Assembly: GCF_001006785.1 (NCBI RefSeq) | Contig: NZ_CDHO01000003.1 | Coordinates: 62,001-126,000 of the forward strand | DNA length: 64,000 nt | Direction: 5' to 3' | DNA from: Hyphomicrobium_B sp001006785 | Lineage (GTDB): Bacteria > Pseudomonadota > Alphaproteobacteria > Rhizobiales > Hyphomicrobiaceae | In this document: positions 1 through 7,879 of the stretch, one piece after another | Layout of the letters: each line of letters starts with the position of its first letter | How positions within the stretch are numbered: position 1 is the first letter of the stretch | The notes under the pieces: model-generated | What the model saw: the letters and a program-made list of their open reading frames with translations, nothing else | What the model was told of the DNA's origin: nothing | Databases searched by the model: none | Position numbers and translations under genes: made by a program

Positions 1-2
1 GC

Positions 3-746
3 GGCCTCGCAGGCACGGTCGCCTCCGGCACGGTGAGAGTTGGCGATACCGTCACCGACGCACTCAGCAACGCCAGCGGTAAGGTCGTCCGCATCGCGAC
101 GTTCGATCGCGATCTGCAAAGCGCGTCCGCTGGCGAAGCGGTTTCGCTGCAGCTCGATGTCGATATCGACGTCTCGCGCGGCGCCGTGCTTTCCGCGCCG
201 GAGATGCGCCCCGTCGCGGCGCAAACGCTCGAAGCGCGGTTCGTCTGGCTTTCGGAAGACGCGTTCAGTCCGACAGCCGGTTATCTCGTTCGCACGGCGA
301 CCGACTTGATTCCGGTTTCCAACATCGAGATCAAAGCCCTGCTCGATCTCGAAACGATGGCATCGCGCCCAGCGCGCGCGTGCTCGGCGAACGATATCGC
401 CATCGCCAAAATCTCGCTCGGCCGTGGCGCGGCGATCGATGTTTTTTCGGAAACGCCGGAAACCGGCCAGCTTCTGCTGGTCGATTCCGTATCGGGCGCA
501 ACGGTCGCCGGCGGCATCGCGACGTCCGTCGATGCCAAGGCCGAAACTCCCTCCGAAGGTCACTTCGTTCTAAAGCGCGATATGCTCGCCAACGGCTTGA
601 ACCGCGATCTCTCGATGAGTTCGAAGGATCGTGAAGAGTTCATGCGCCGCGCAAACGAGGTCGCGATCATTCTGCGTTCGGCTGGCGTTTCAGTCGCCAT
701 CGAGCCGCCTCCGCCGCTGGACGACGGCCTCGATCCGGGACTCTGA
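3..746 (+). CDS. cysN: Sulfate adenylyltransferase subunit 1 (CysN), C-terminal part
   Basis: GTPase subunit of ATP sulfurylase, which with CysD activates sulfate to adenosine phosphosulfate in cytoplasmic sulfate assimilation. The reading frame is open at the window edge, so only about 247 C-terminal residues are present. The first residues (GLAGTVASGTVRVGDTV) are the beta-barrel domain II signature of translation-factor-like GTPases; the rest fits CysN domains II and III. The G domain lies outside the window. The protein ends at LDDGLDPGL with no APS-kinase (CysC) domain, so it is stand-alone CysN or NodQ without the CysC fusion. A TauE/SafE exporter follows on the same strand, consistent with sulfur metabolism. 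Family call is good; the gene is partial. Confidence 0.85.
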   Translation, partial: GLAGTVASGTVRVGDTVTDALSNASGKVVRIATFDRDLQSASAGEAVSLQLDVDIDVSRGAVLSAPEMRPVAAQTLEARFVWLSEDAFSPTAGYLVRTATDLIPVSNIEIKALLDLETMASRPARACSANDIAIAKISLGRGAAIDVFSETPETGQLLLVDSVSGATVAGGIATSVDAKAETPSEGHFVLKRDMLANGLNRDLSMSSKDREEFMRRANEVAIILRSAGVSVAIEPPPPLDDGLDPGL

Positions 747-805
747 TCTTCACTCGTAGCGCATCAAGGAACGCGAGACAGCTTCCACCACACCGACACT
801 AAAAC

Positions 806-835
806 AGCGAGGATTCTGCAATTGCAGACCTCGCT
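806..835 (+). terminator. Hairpin between cysN and the TauE gene
   Basis: Arms AGCGAGG and CCTCGCT flank a perfect inner palindrome (TCTGCA/TGCAGA around AT) with a two-base bulge. It sits 60 bases after the cysN stop and 40 before the next start. No clean T tract follows directly (ATTCT), so it may be a weak terminator or an mRNA-end stabiliser. Confidence 0.4.
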
Positions 836-877
836 ATTCTCGCGTACCTCAATCTCTCGCTTTTTTTTCGGACCAAA

Positions 878-1678
878 ATGCCTGACGTCGATCCCCAAAC
901 ACTTTGGCCGATGATCATCTCCGGCGGCTTCGTCGTCGGATTTCTCGTTGGGTTGACCGGCGTCGGCGCCGGCTCGCTGATGACTCCGTTTTTGATCACG
1001 AAGATCGGAATCTCTCCGGCGCTTGCCGTCGGCACCGATCTGCTGTTCGCATCGATCACGAAAGCGTCCGCTGCCTGGCCGCACCACAACTTCGGCAACG
1101 TCAATTGGCGGCTCGTCGCCTGGCTCGCGACAGGCAGCGTGCCGGGCTCGTTGGCTATGCTGGGCATTTTGCACGTGCTCGACCCCGATACCGCGCGCCT
1201 CGCGGCGCTCATCAAGCACGCTCTGATCGCCGCTCTCGTGATCAGCTCCCTCGCGATCATTTTTTATCCGCTCATCACGCGGCGCGGCGCGCAGGTCGTC
1301 GAACCGACCGACGTTCCGGTTCGCCATCTCTCCACGCTTCTGCTCGGTCTCTGCCTCGGCTCGGTCGTGACGCTGACGTCCGTCGGCGCCGGCGCGATTG
1401 GCGTCGTCATCCTGACACTGCTCTATCCGACGCTCAGAACGCGCCGCTTGATCGGCACCGACATCGTGCACGCCGTGCCGCTGACGCTGGTCTCGGGCCT
1501 CGGCCACATGTCGATCGGCAACACGAGCTTTGAATTGCTCGGGCTGCTGCTCGTCGGCTCGATTCCAGGCATCGCCATCGGATCGCGCCTGACGGGCCGC
1601 TTGCCGGACTGGCTGCTGCGCCTGTTCCTGGCGACGATCCTCTGCTTCGCAGCTTATCAGCTCGCGCAAAAGCTCTAG
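878..1678 (+). CDS. TauE/SafE family sulfite/sulfonate exporter-like membrane protein
   Basis: Predicted inner-membrane transporter of the TauE/SafE (former DUF81) family, whose characterised members move sulfite, sulfoacetate or related anions. The 266-residue protein is almost wholly hydrophobic with about eight membrane spans. It shows the family's two-fold internal repeat: a Gly-rich GLTGVGAG segment near residue 26 in the first half and LTSVGAGAIG near residue 165 in the second, each followed by a conserved GTD (GTDLLFAS and GTDIVHAV). ATG start as given. Its position right after cysN suggests a role in exporting excess sulfite or importing a sulfur anion, but substrate is inference. Confidence 0.85.
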   Translation: MPDVDPQTLWPMIISGGFVVGFLVGLTGVGAGSLMTPFLITKIGISPALAVGTDLLFASITKASAAWPHHNFGNVNWRLVAWLATGSVPGSLAMLGILHVLDPDTARLAALIKHALIAALVISSLAIIFYPLITRRGAQVVEPTDVPVRHLSTLLLGLCLGSVVTLTSVGAGAIGVVILTLLYPTLRTRRLIGTDIVHAVPLTLVSGLGHMSIGNTSFELLGLLLVGSIPGIAIGSRLTGRLPDWLLRLFLATILCFAAYQLAQKL

Positions 1679-1697
1679 CCGACGCCCCCGGCCGTGT

Positions 1698-3131
1698 TCA
1701 GCCGGGAACCTGAAGCTGCATCGTGCGATTGCCGCGTTTGACCGCGACCTGCCACATGCGCTGCCGTTCAGCGACGGCATGTTCGGCATCGATCACGTTC
1801 GCAATCTTCTTGCCGCCAATCGACACGATGATGTCACCCGGCTGAAATCCGAGACTTTGCGCAACCGATCCATTGCGCACCGACGTGATCACCACGCCCT
1901 CGGTCTCATCGATGCTCAGTTCATCGGCAACCGACGGCAGGATGTTCGAAACCCGAGCGCCGTCGAGCGGATTGTTGCCCGACAGATTGCGCGCGTCGTC
2001 TTTTTCCGGCTTTGGAGCGACGACCAGAGGCAATGAAATATCGATCGGCTGGTTCTTGCGAATAACGCTCAGATGCGCCGTCTGACCGATGCCCTTGGTC
2101 GCAAGACGATAATAGACCGCGCGCGCATCGGCGACTTCGACGCCGTCGACATTCGTGATCACGTCGCCTTCGCGCAACCCCGCATCCGCTGCCGGACCTT
2201 TGTTGTAGAGCCTTGTCACCACCGCGCCCGCAACGCGATTGAGACCGAGCCCTTCCGCAAAATCATGCGACATCGCTTCGAGCTTCGCACCGATCCACGG
2301 CCGCTCGACCTTGCGTCCGTTGGCGGCGCTTTCGGCATAGACGCGAACGAGGTTCGACGGAATGGCGAAGCCGATGCCAACTGATCCGCCCGACTGCGAA
2401 TAGATCATCGTGTTGATGCCGACGAGACGGCCGTTCATGTCGACGAGCGCGCCGCCGGAGTTGCCAGGATTGATCGCGGCATCCGTCTGGATGAAAACTT
2501 GACTGTCCGACTCAGCCATTTCAGATCGCGACAGCGCGGACACGATACCGCTCGTAACAGTCTGGCCGACGCCGAACGGATTGCCGATCGCGAGCACGAG
2601 ATCGCCGACATCGAGCCGGTCTGAATCGTCGAACTGCAGATACGGAAACTTGCCATCGCCGCCTTCGATCTTCAGGACGGCGATATCGGCTTTCTCATCC
2701 TTGCTGATGACTTTCGCATCGTACTCGCGACGGTCCGACAGCGCGACGCGGATTTCCGTTTCGCCGCGCCCCCTGACGACGTGATTGTTCGTAACAACGA
2801 GGCCGTCCGGATTGACGATGACGCCGGAGCCGAGCGAACTCATGACGCGTTCCGTCGGCTGACCGAAAGCATCGCCGAAGAAACGGCGAAACCACGGATC
2901 GTTCGCGAAGGGCGAAGCGATCGTTTGCACGTGGGTTCGGACGTAGACGTTGACGACGGCAGGCGCAGCCGTACGGACGATCGGCGCGTAAGAAAACTGG
3001 ATCGCCTCGCGCGACGGCGGCGCGACTTTCTCCTGCGCCAACGCGGAGCTCGGAGGTGTCTTCGGCGCAAGCGCGAATACGCCGGCGACCGCCGCAAGCC
3101 CGATCATCACGACCCGTTTTTTCATTGTCAT
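1698..3131 (-). CDS. degP: DegP/HtrA (Do-like) periplasmic serine protease
   Basis: Periplasmic protein-quality-control protease/chaperone. An ATG five codons further upstream (3146) is possible, but the ATG at 3131 has GGAG seven bases before it and gives a normal signal peptide (MTMKKRVVMIGLAAVAGVFA). Counting from here, the trypsin-like domain carries the triad His117 (VTNNHVV), Asp149 (KADIAVLKI) and Ser225 (GNSGGALV). Two PDZ domains follow, the first around residues 255-345 and the second over the last 90. Total 477 residues, normal for Do-like proteases. It is convergent with the TauE gene and 94 bases downstream of the SDR gene on the same strand. Confidence 0.92.
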   Translation of the reverse strand: MTMKKRVVMIGLAAVAGVFALAPKTPPSSALAQEKVAPPSREAIQFSYAPIVRTAAPAVVNVYVRTHVQTIASPFANDPWFRRFFGDAFGQPTERVMSSLGSGVIVNPDGLVVTNNHVVRGRGETEIRVALSDRREYDAKVISKDEKADIAVLKIEGGDGKFPYLQFDDSDRLDVGDLVLAIGNPFGVGQTVTSGIVSALSRSEMAESDSQVFIQTDAAINPGNSGGALVDMNGRLVGINTMIYSQSGGSVGIGFAIPSNLVRVYAESAANGRKVERPWIGAKLEAMSHDFAEGLGLNRVAGAVVTRLYNKGPAADAGLREGDVITNVDGVEVADARAVYYRLATKGIGQTAHLSVIRKNQPIDISLPLVVAPKPEKDDARNLSGNNPLDGARVSNILPSVADELSIDETEGVVITSVRNGSVAQSLGFQPGDIIVSIGGKKIANVIDAEHAVAERQRMWQVAVKRGNRTMQLQVPG

Positions 3132-3225
3132 CCGAATGCTCCACATGAGCGCGATTGCAGGTGCCGGCCGGACAGTCCGTCGGTGGCCAGACTCGTATGG
3201 CAGAGGAATATGTAGGGTTCGCGCC

Positions 3226-4254
3226 TCAGATCAACCTAAGGTCTCGTAATGATCGGACGGCAGCCGTCACGGCGTCGTCGGCGCTCCGGAGGTTCAATCC
3301 AAGGTCCCTGCGAACCCTTGCATTTGTGTAATCTTTCTCAGCCCCAAGCTCCGGGAGGATCGTCCGCAACCTCTTGTCGAACACGGCAAGCGCGCGAACC
3401 GCGGCATCGGGGAGTTCAAACTTCGGCACCTTGCCGCGCAGATCCGGCAGCTCGCGCGCGAGGACCTGGCCAAGCTCATAAAGGCGCAACTGGCCCTCAC
3501 CGATCAGATAGCGTTTTCCCGCCGCCTCGGGCCGAAGCGCCGCTTCCGCATGCGCCGCCGCGACGTCGCGAACGTCGGTGACGGGAAAGCGAATACGCGG
3601 CGCCGCCGGATAAAGCCCGCGCGCCATCAAGCGGAACAGCTCATGCGACGTCGACAGATCATCGTCGAGCGCCGGACCTTGCACGAATGCAGGATTGATG
3701 ACCGCCAGCTCCGGCGCGCTCGCGGTTTCCTTGACGAACTGCCACGCCGCCTTCTCCGCGATCGTCTTCGACTTGATGTAGGGCGTCAGCCCAGAACGCG
3801 TTTCGTCGGTGAAGTCATCTTCGGAATAGATGTGCTCCGGCCGCAGGCCGCTTCCGTAAAAAATCGCGACGGATGAAGACGTCAGCACCACGCGCTTCAC
3901 TTGCGCGCGCGTCGCCGCTTTGAGAACGCGGAGCGTGCCCTCGCGCGCCGGGCGGATCACATCATCCGCATTATCAGGCTGCGCGATCGGAAACGGCGAC
4001 GCCGTATGCACGACGATGCCCGCGCCCGCGACGGCTTCATCCCAGCCCGCATCGCGCTCGAGATCGGCGACAGCGAAGGAAAGTCGCGATGGATCACAGC
4101 CGGGCCGCGTCATCGCCCGGCGCACCGTATCCGCCTTGTCCAGCGTGCGAACCGTGCCGCGCACCGGATAACCGCGCTTCAGGAATTCGCCGATGACATA
4201 CTTGGCAACGAGGCCTGACGCGCCCGTCACGACGACCAGAGGTTCCGTTGGCAT
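3226..4254 (-). CDS. Extended SDR, NAD(P)-dependent epimerase/reductase (dihydroflavonol-4-reductase-like)
   Basis: Predicted cytosolic NAD(P)-dependent oxidoreductase. The Rossmann glycine motif TGASGLVAKYV is at the N-terminus and the catalytic Tyr-Lys pair appears as PYIKSK with the preceding Ser in VVLTSSSVA. Length (342 residues) and C-terminal NPAFVQGP and DVRDVA segments fit the extended SDRs grouped with dihydroflavonol reductases and aldehyde reductases. The start at 4254 is chosen because the Rossmann strand begins right after it and GGGG lies six bases upstream; a start 17 codons earlier would add an Ala-rich tail. Substrate is unknown. Confidence 0.85.
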   Translation of the reverse strand: MPTEPLVVVTGASGLVAKYVIGEFLKRGYPVRGTVRTLDKADTVRRAMTRPGCDPSRLSFAVADLERDAGWDEAVAGAGIVVHTASPFPIAQPDNADDVIRPAREGTLRVLKAATRAQVKRVVLTSSSVAIFYGSGLRPEHIYSEDDFTDETRSGLTPYIKSKTIAEKAAWQFVKETASAPELAVINPAFVQGPALDDDLSTSHELFRLMARGLYPAAPRIRFPVTDVRDVAAAHAEAALRPEAAGKRYLIGEGQLRLYELGQVLARELPDLRGKVPKFELPDAAVRALAVFDKRLRTILPELGAEKDYTNARVRRDLGLNLRSADDAVTAAVRSLRDLRLI

Positions 4255-4356
4255 TGTGTCCCCACGGATGGCGGCGGCCGCAGAGCCGGCGGCCTCTGCA
4301 GGCATAATCCGTCAGAAGGCGACAGCAAGGCAATGCATTGAGCGGCGCGCGCAAAC

Positions 4357-4386
4357 AAAAAACCCGGCGTTGCGCGCCGGGGTTTT
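4357..4386 (-). terminator. Rho-independent terminator closing the ribosomal cluster
   Basis: Read on the minus strand: perfect stem CCCGGCG/CGCCGGG with a five-base loop, followed by six T residues. It lies about 30 bases after the rplQ stop and ends the long minus-strand cluster. Confidence 0.9.
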
Positions 4387-4414
4387 CAGAATTCTCGAAG
4401 TCGCCGCTTGGCGA

Positions 4415-4843
4415 TCAGTTGGAGTCAGCCTGCTCTGCAAGCTGAGCTGCGTGCCGGGCTTTGTCTTCGGCACCCTTCACACTCTCGTCGCGATCGACGA
4501 GTTCGATGACGGCGCGAGGCGACGCGTCGCCATAACGGAAGCCGGCTTTGAGCACGCGCGTATAGCCGCCGTTGCGATCCTTGTAGCGGGCCGCGAGCAC
4601 GTCGAAGAGCTTCTTGACCTGATCTTCGTCGCGAAGGCGCGCAGCCGCGAGACGGCGCGAGTTCAGGTCGCCGCGCTTGGCGAGCGTGATATACTTATCG
4701 ACAACGCGCTTCAGGTCCTTCGCCTTCGGCAGCGTCGTGATGATCTGTTCGTGCTTGATGAGGGCAGCAGCAAGGTTCGAGAACATTGCCTGGCGGTGCC
4801 CGACGTGACGGCCGAAACGGCGGCCGAGTTTCTTGTGTCGCAT
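4415..4843 (-). CDS. rplQ: 50S ribosomal protein L17
   Basis: Large-subunit protein near the exit tunnel. The 142-residue product has the family N-terminus MRHKKLGRRFGRHVGHRQAM and central ITLAKRGDLNSRR. The C-terminal Ala/Gln/Asp-rich tail is longer than in E. coli (127 residues), common in alphaproteobacteria. Last gene of the alpha operon; a palindromic repeat separates it from rpoA. Confidence 0.98.
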   Translation of the reverse strand: MRHKKLGRRFGRHVGHRQAMFSNLAAALIKHEQIITTLPKAKDLKRVVDKYITLAKRGDLNSRRLAAARLRDEDQVKKLFDVLAARYKDRNGGYTRVLKAGFRYGDASPRAVIELVDRDESVKGAEDKARHAAQLAEQADSN

Positions 4844-4939
4844 CTTATCTTCATCCTTACATTGTGAGATTGACCGTCAGCTTGGCTGCCCGGTTTGAGC
4901 GCGGGAGTTTCTATGGCCTCACCTTCGCCCTTCGCTCCT

Positions 4940-5039
4940 TCTCCCCGTTTACGAGGAGAAGGTTGGGATGAGGGGCGGCAACAATCGCCGGAGCGCGTTT
5001 CTGCCCCTCACCCTAACCCTCTCCCCGCGAGCGGGGAGA
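4940..5039. repeat. Large imperfect palindromic repeat between rpoA and rplQ
   Basis: A left arm of 37 bases (4940-4976, beginning TCTCCCCG and ending GATGAGGGGC) and a right arm (5003-5039) match as inverted repeats at 30 of 37 positions, with a 26-base spacer. Each arm also contains its own smaller hairpin (e.g. CTCCCCGC/GCGGGGAG at 5031-5038). A relative with the same architecture lies at 28438-28534 and a half-unit hairpin at 19331-19356. The CCCCTCACCC...CTCTCCCCGC consensus resembles REP-like intergenic elements frequent in rhizobial genomes. Confidence 0.8.
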
Positions 5040-5052
5040 GGGGATATCGTTC

Positions 5053-6075
5053 TCAGTACTGGTCTTCGAAGCGCTTCGCCAGCTCGTCGATGTTGTCCGG
5101 CGGCCAGTTCGGCACTTCCATACCAAGATGCAGACCCATCGTGGCCAGCACTTCCTTGATCTCGTTGAGCGACTTGCGCCCGAAGTTCGGCGTGCGCAGC
5201 ATCTCGGCTTCCGTCTTCTGGATCAGGTCGCCGATGTAGACGATGTTGTCGTTCTTCAGGCAGTTCGCGGAACGCACCGAAAGCTCGAGCTCGTCGACCT
5301 TCTTGAGAAGCGCGGCGTTGAACGCCAGCTCCGGATGACGCTGCTCTTCCTGTGCCTTCTTCGGCTCCTCGAAGTTGATGAAGACCGCAAGCTGATCCTG
5401 CAGAATGCGAGCGGCAAGCGCGACGGCATCCTCGGGACGAACCGAGCCGTCCGTCTCGACGACCATCGTCAGCTTGTCGTAGTCGAGGATCTGGCCTTCG
5501 CGCGTGTTCTCGACCTTGTACGAAACCTTCTTCACCGGCGAATAGAGGCTGTCGACCGGGATCAGGCCGATCGGCGCGTCTTCCGGACGGTTGCGGTCGG
5601 AGGCAACGTAGCCCTTGCCCATGTCGGCCGTGAATTCCATACGGATCGATGCGCCCTGGTCGAGGTGGCAGATCACGTGATCCGGATTCAGGACTTCGAC
5701 TTCGGAGGACGCTTCGATGTCGCCCGCGGTGACGGGGCCGGCGCCTTCCTTCTTGAGCACCATGCGCTTCACGCCTTCCGAGTGGATGCGCAGCGCGATT
5801 TCCTTGATGTTCAGGATGATGTTCGTGACGTCTTCGCGGACGCCCGGGACGGACGAGAACTCATGCAGCACGCCATCGATCTGCACCGTCTTGATGGCGG
5901 CGCCTTGCAGCGACGACAGCAGCACGCGACGCAGCGCGTTGCCGAGCGTCATGCCGAAGCCGCGCTCGAGCGGCTCTGCGACGACCGTCGCGATGCGCGA
6001 GCGATCGCGGCCCGTCTGGATCTCAAGCTTCGAGGGCTTGATCAGGTCTTGCCAGTTCTTCTGCAGAACGTTCAC
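5053..6075 (-). CDS. rpoA: DNA-directed RNA polymerase subunit alpha
   Basis: Alpha subunit, assembly platform of RNA polymerase and contact point for activators and UP elements. The N-terminal domain (about residues 1-230) has the GFGMTLGNALRRVLLSSL motif; the C-terminal domain (about 245-325) has the helix-hairpin-helix region LRTPNFGRKSLNEIKEVL. Start chosen at the GTG at 6075 (V-N-V-L-Q-K-N-W), with GAGG six bases upstream; a TTG five codons earlier lacks a ribosome site. 340 residues, typical for alphaproteobacteria. Confidence 0.97.
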   Translation of the reverse strand: MNVLQKNWQDLIKPSKLEIQTGRDRSRIATVVAEPLERGFGMTLGNALRRVLLSSLQGAAIKTVQIDGVLHEFSSVPGVREDVTNIILNIKEIALRIHSEGVKRMVLKKEGAGPVTAGDIEASSEVEVLNPDHVICHLDQGASIRMEFTADMGKGYVASDRNRPEDAPIGLIPVDSLYSPVKKVSYKVENTREGQILDYDKLTMVVETDGSVRPEDAVALAARILQDQLAVFINFEEPKKAQEEQRHPELAFNAALLKKVDELELSVRSANCLKNDNIVYIGDLIQKTEAEMLRTPNFGRKSLNEIKEVLATMGLHLGMEVPNWPPDNIDELAKRFEDQY

Positions 6076-6178
6076 GAGATACCTCGTCAATTATGCGCGG
6101 ACGGGGGAGCGGGCCGCGGAATCTCTTATGCGGTACATGCGTCAGCGCGCCGGAAAGCGGCGCGCGATCTATGATCTC

Positions 6179-6580
6179 TTAGACGCGGCGGCGCTTGCGC
6201 GGGCGGCAGCCGTTGTGCGGGATCGGCGTCACGTCGCGGATCGAGGTGATCTGGAAACCGACGGCCTGCAGCGCACGAAGCGCCGACTCACGGCCCGAGC
6301 CCGGACCGCAGACTTCGACTTCGAGCACCTTCATGCCGTGCTCCTGCGCCTTACGGCCGGCGTCTTCGGCCGCGATCTGCGCCGCATACGGCGTCGACTT
6401 GCGCGATCCCTTGAAGCCCTTGGTGCCCGACGACGACCAGGCAATCGTGTTGCCCTGCGCGTCCGTGATCGTGATCATCGTGTTGTTGAAGGAAGCATTC
6501 ACGTGAGCGACGCCCGACGTGATGTTCTTCTTCTCGCGCTTTTTGACTTTGCCGCGCGCTGCACTTGCTTCTTTGGCCAT
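6179..6580 (-). CDS. rpsK: 30S ribosomal protein S11
   Basis: Small-subunit platform protein contacting 16S rRNA near the mRNA exit. The 133 residues include NASFNNTMITITDAQGN and the conserved basic end PHNGCRPRKRRRV. It lies between rpsM and rpoA in the usual alpha-operon order. Confidence 0.98.
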   Translation of the reverse strand: MAKEASAARGKVKKREKKNITSGVAHVNASFNNTMITITDAQGNTIAWSSSGTKGFKGSRKSTPYAAQIAAEDAGRKAQEHGMKVLEVEVCGPGSGRESALRALQAVGFQITSIRDVTPIPHNGCRPRKRRRV

Positions 6581-6669
6581 TGCGTCCGTTACTCCTAGCC
6601 TCTCCGATGCCGAGGCGAAAATTCAGTTTGTGCGCCTCGACGGAGGTGCGAATGCGATATCGCGCCGAA

Positions 6670-7047
6670 CTACTTCGTCGCCTTCTTCTTACCGGCGATC
6701 GGAACGGCCTTGCCCTTGCGGGTGCGAGCGTTCGTGTGCGTGCGCTGACCGCGGACCGGGAGGCCCTTGCGGTGGCGCAGACCGCGGTAGCAACCGAGAT
6801 CCATCAGACGCTTGATGTTCGTCTGCACTTCGCGGCGAAGATCGCCTTCGACGGTATAGTCGCGGTCGATCGTCTCACGGATCTGGAGCACCTCGGCGTC
6901 CGTCAACTGATTGACGCGGCGCTCAGTCGGGATGTTGCACTTCGCGCAAATCTCTTTCGAGAATTTGGGGCCGATGCCATGGATGTAACGCAGCGCGATT
7001 TCGACACGCTTGCCGGTAGGAATGTTGACGCCTGCGATGCGGGCCAC
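6670..7047 (-). CDS. rpsM: 30S ribosomal protein S13
   Basis: Small-subunit head protein forming bridges to the 50S subunit. The 125 residues begin MARIAGVNIPTGKRVEIAL and carry the signature GLRHRKGLPVRGQRTHTNAR near the C-terminus. A 238-base non-coding spacer (7048-7285) separates it from adk; neither infA nor rpmJ is in that spacer. Confidence 0.98.
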   Translation of the reverse strand: MARIAGVNIPTGKRVEIALRYIHGIGPKFSKEICAKCNIPTERRVNQLTDAEVLQIRETIDRDYTVEGDLRREVQTNIKRLMDLGCYRGLRHRKGLPVRGQRTHTNARTRKGKAVPIAGKKKATK

Positions 7048-7285
7048 TTCAGTCTCCTGACTTTATCTCGTCGTTTTGTTTCGTCTTGCTCAAACGTGTT
7101 GGTCGAATTTCGATTTCTGAAGCTACCGGAACGCGTTGCAGCGTTCTTGCCAATCCTCAAAAGCCAATAGGCGCAACGATCGCGAAACCGGAGCTAACGC
7201 CCAGGTCCGGATCAAGTTGAGCCCTAAAAGAAAAGTGGGCTGTTTTAGCTCGGTCGCTCCCTTCCGTCAATGCTCGCTTTTTACC

Positions 7286-7879
7286 TTAAGCCACCTGATA
7301 TTTGTTCAGAATTTCATCGATTTGCTGGCTGACTTCGGCGATCGGAGCCATCCCATCGATCGATTTCAGCAGGCCGTGGGCGAAATAGTAACCAATGATC
7401 GGCGCCGTCTCGCGGTAGTAGGCCATCAGACGCGTTTTGAGCGCTTCGGCGTTATCGTCGGCGCGTACCGTGCCGCCAGCCGCCAGAGTCTCGCGGGCGC
7501 GATTCTCAATGCGGTCGACCAGCTTGCCGTCGTCGACCTTGAGCTCGATCACGCTGTCGATCTTGCGGCCCTTGGACTTCAGAAGCTTGTCGAGCGCGTC
7601 GGCCTGGGCCAGCGTGCGCGGAAAGCCGTCGAGGATGAAGCCCTTGCTGCAATCAGCTTCGGAAATCCGGTCCGCGATGATGCCGATGACGATCTCATCG
7701 CTGACGAGACCGCCCGAGGCCATGACCTGCTTGGCCTTGAGGCCGACCGGCGTCTCCGCCTTGACGGCCGCCCGCAGCATGTCACCGGTCGAAAGCTGAG
7801 GAATACCGAGCTTCTCGGAAATCTGCTGAGACTGTGTTCCCTTGCCCGCGCCAGGCGGGCCGAGCAGCATCAGGATCAT
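7286..7879 (-). CDS. adk: Adenylate kinase
   Basis: Converts ATP + AMP to two ADP in the cytoplasm. P-loop GPPGAGKGTQ at residues 7-16, STGDMLR AMP-binding segment, GFPRT motif and the DRIENRA arginine region are present. At 197 residues it is the short form: the LID has no four-cysteine zinc site, as usual in alphaproteobacteria. Its ATG overlaps the secY stop by four bases, so the two are translationally coupled, the normal alphaproteobacterial secY-adk-rpsM order. Confidence 0.97.
   Translation of the reverse strand: MILMLLGPPGAGKGTQSQQISEKLGIPQLSTGDMLRAAVKAETPVGLKAKQVMASGGLVSDEIVIGIIADRISEADCSKGFILDGFPRTLAQADALDKLLKSKGRKIDSVIELKVDDGKLVDRIENRARETLAAGGTVRADDNAEALKTRLMAYYRETAPIIGYYFAHGLLKSIDGMAPIAEVSQQIDEILNKYQVA

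Noticed and set aside
764..1789. 341-codon minus-strand frame opposite the TauE gene
   Set aside because: Shadow composition (Arg, Gln, Asp, Ala), no ribosome site, and the TauE frame has clear family motifs.
3132..3146. Five-codon longer start for the HtrA protease
   Set aside because: The upstream ATG has no ribosome site, and the GGAG that would serve the ATG at 3131 lies inside this stretch.
7048..7285. Possible missing infA or rpmJ between rpsM and adk
   Set aside because: Checked for the short conserved L36 and IF1 sequences in both strands; nothing fits. Their absence here is normal for alphaproteobacteria.
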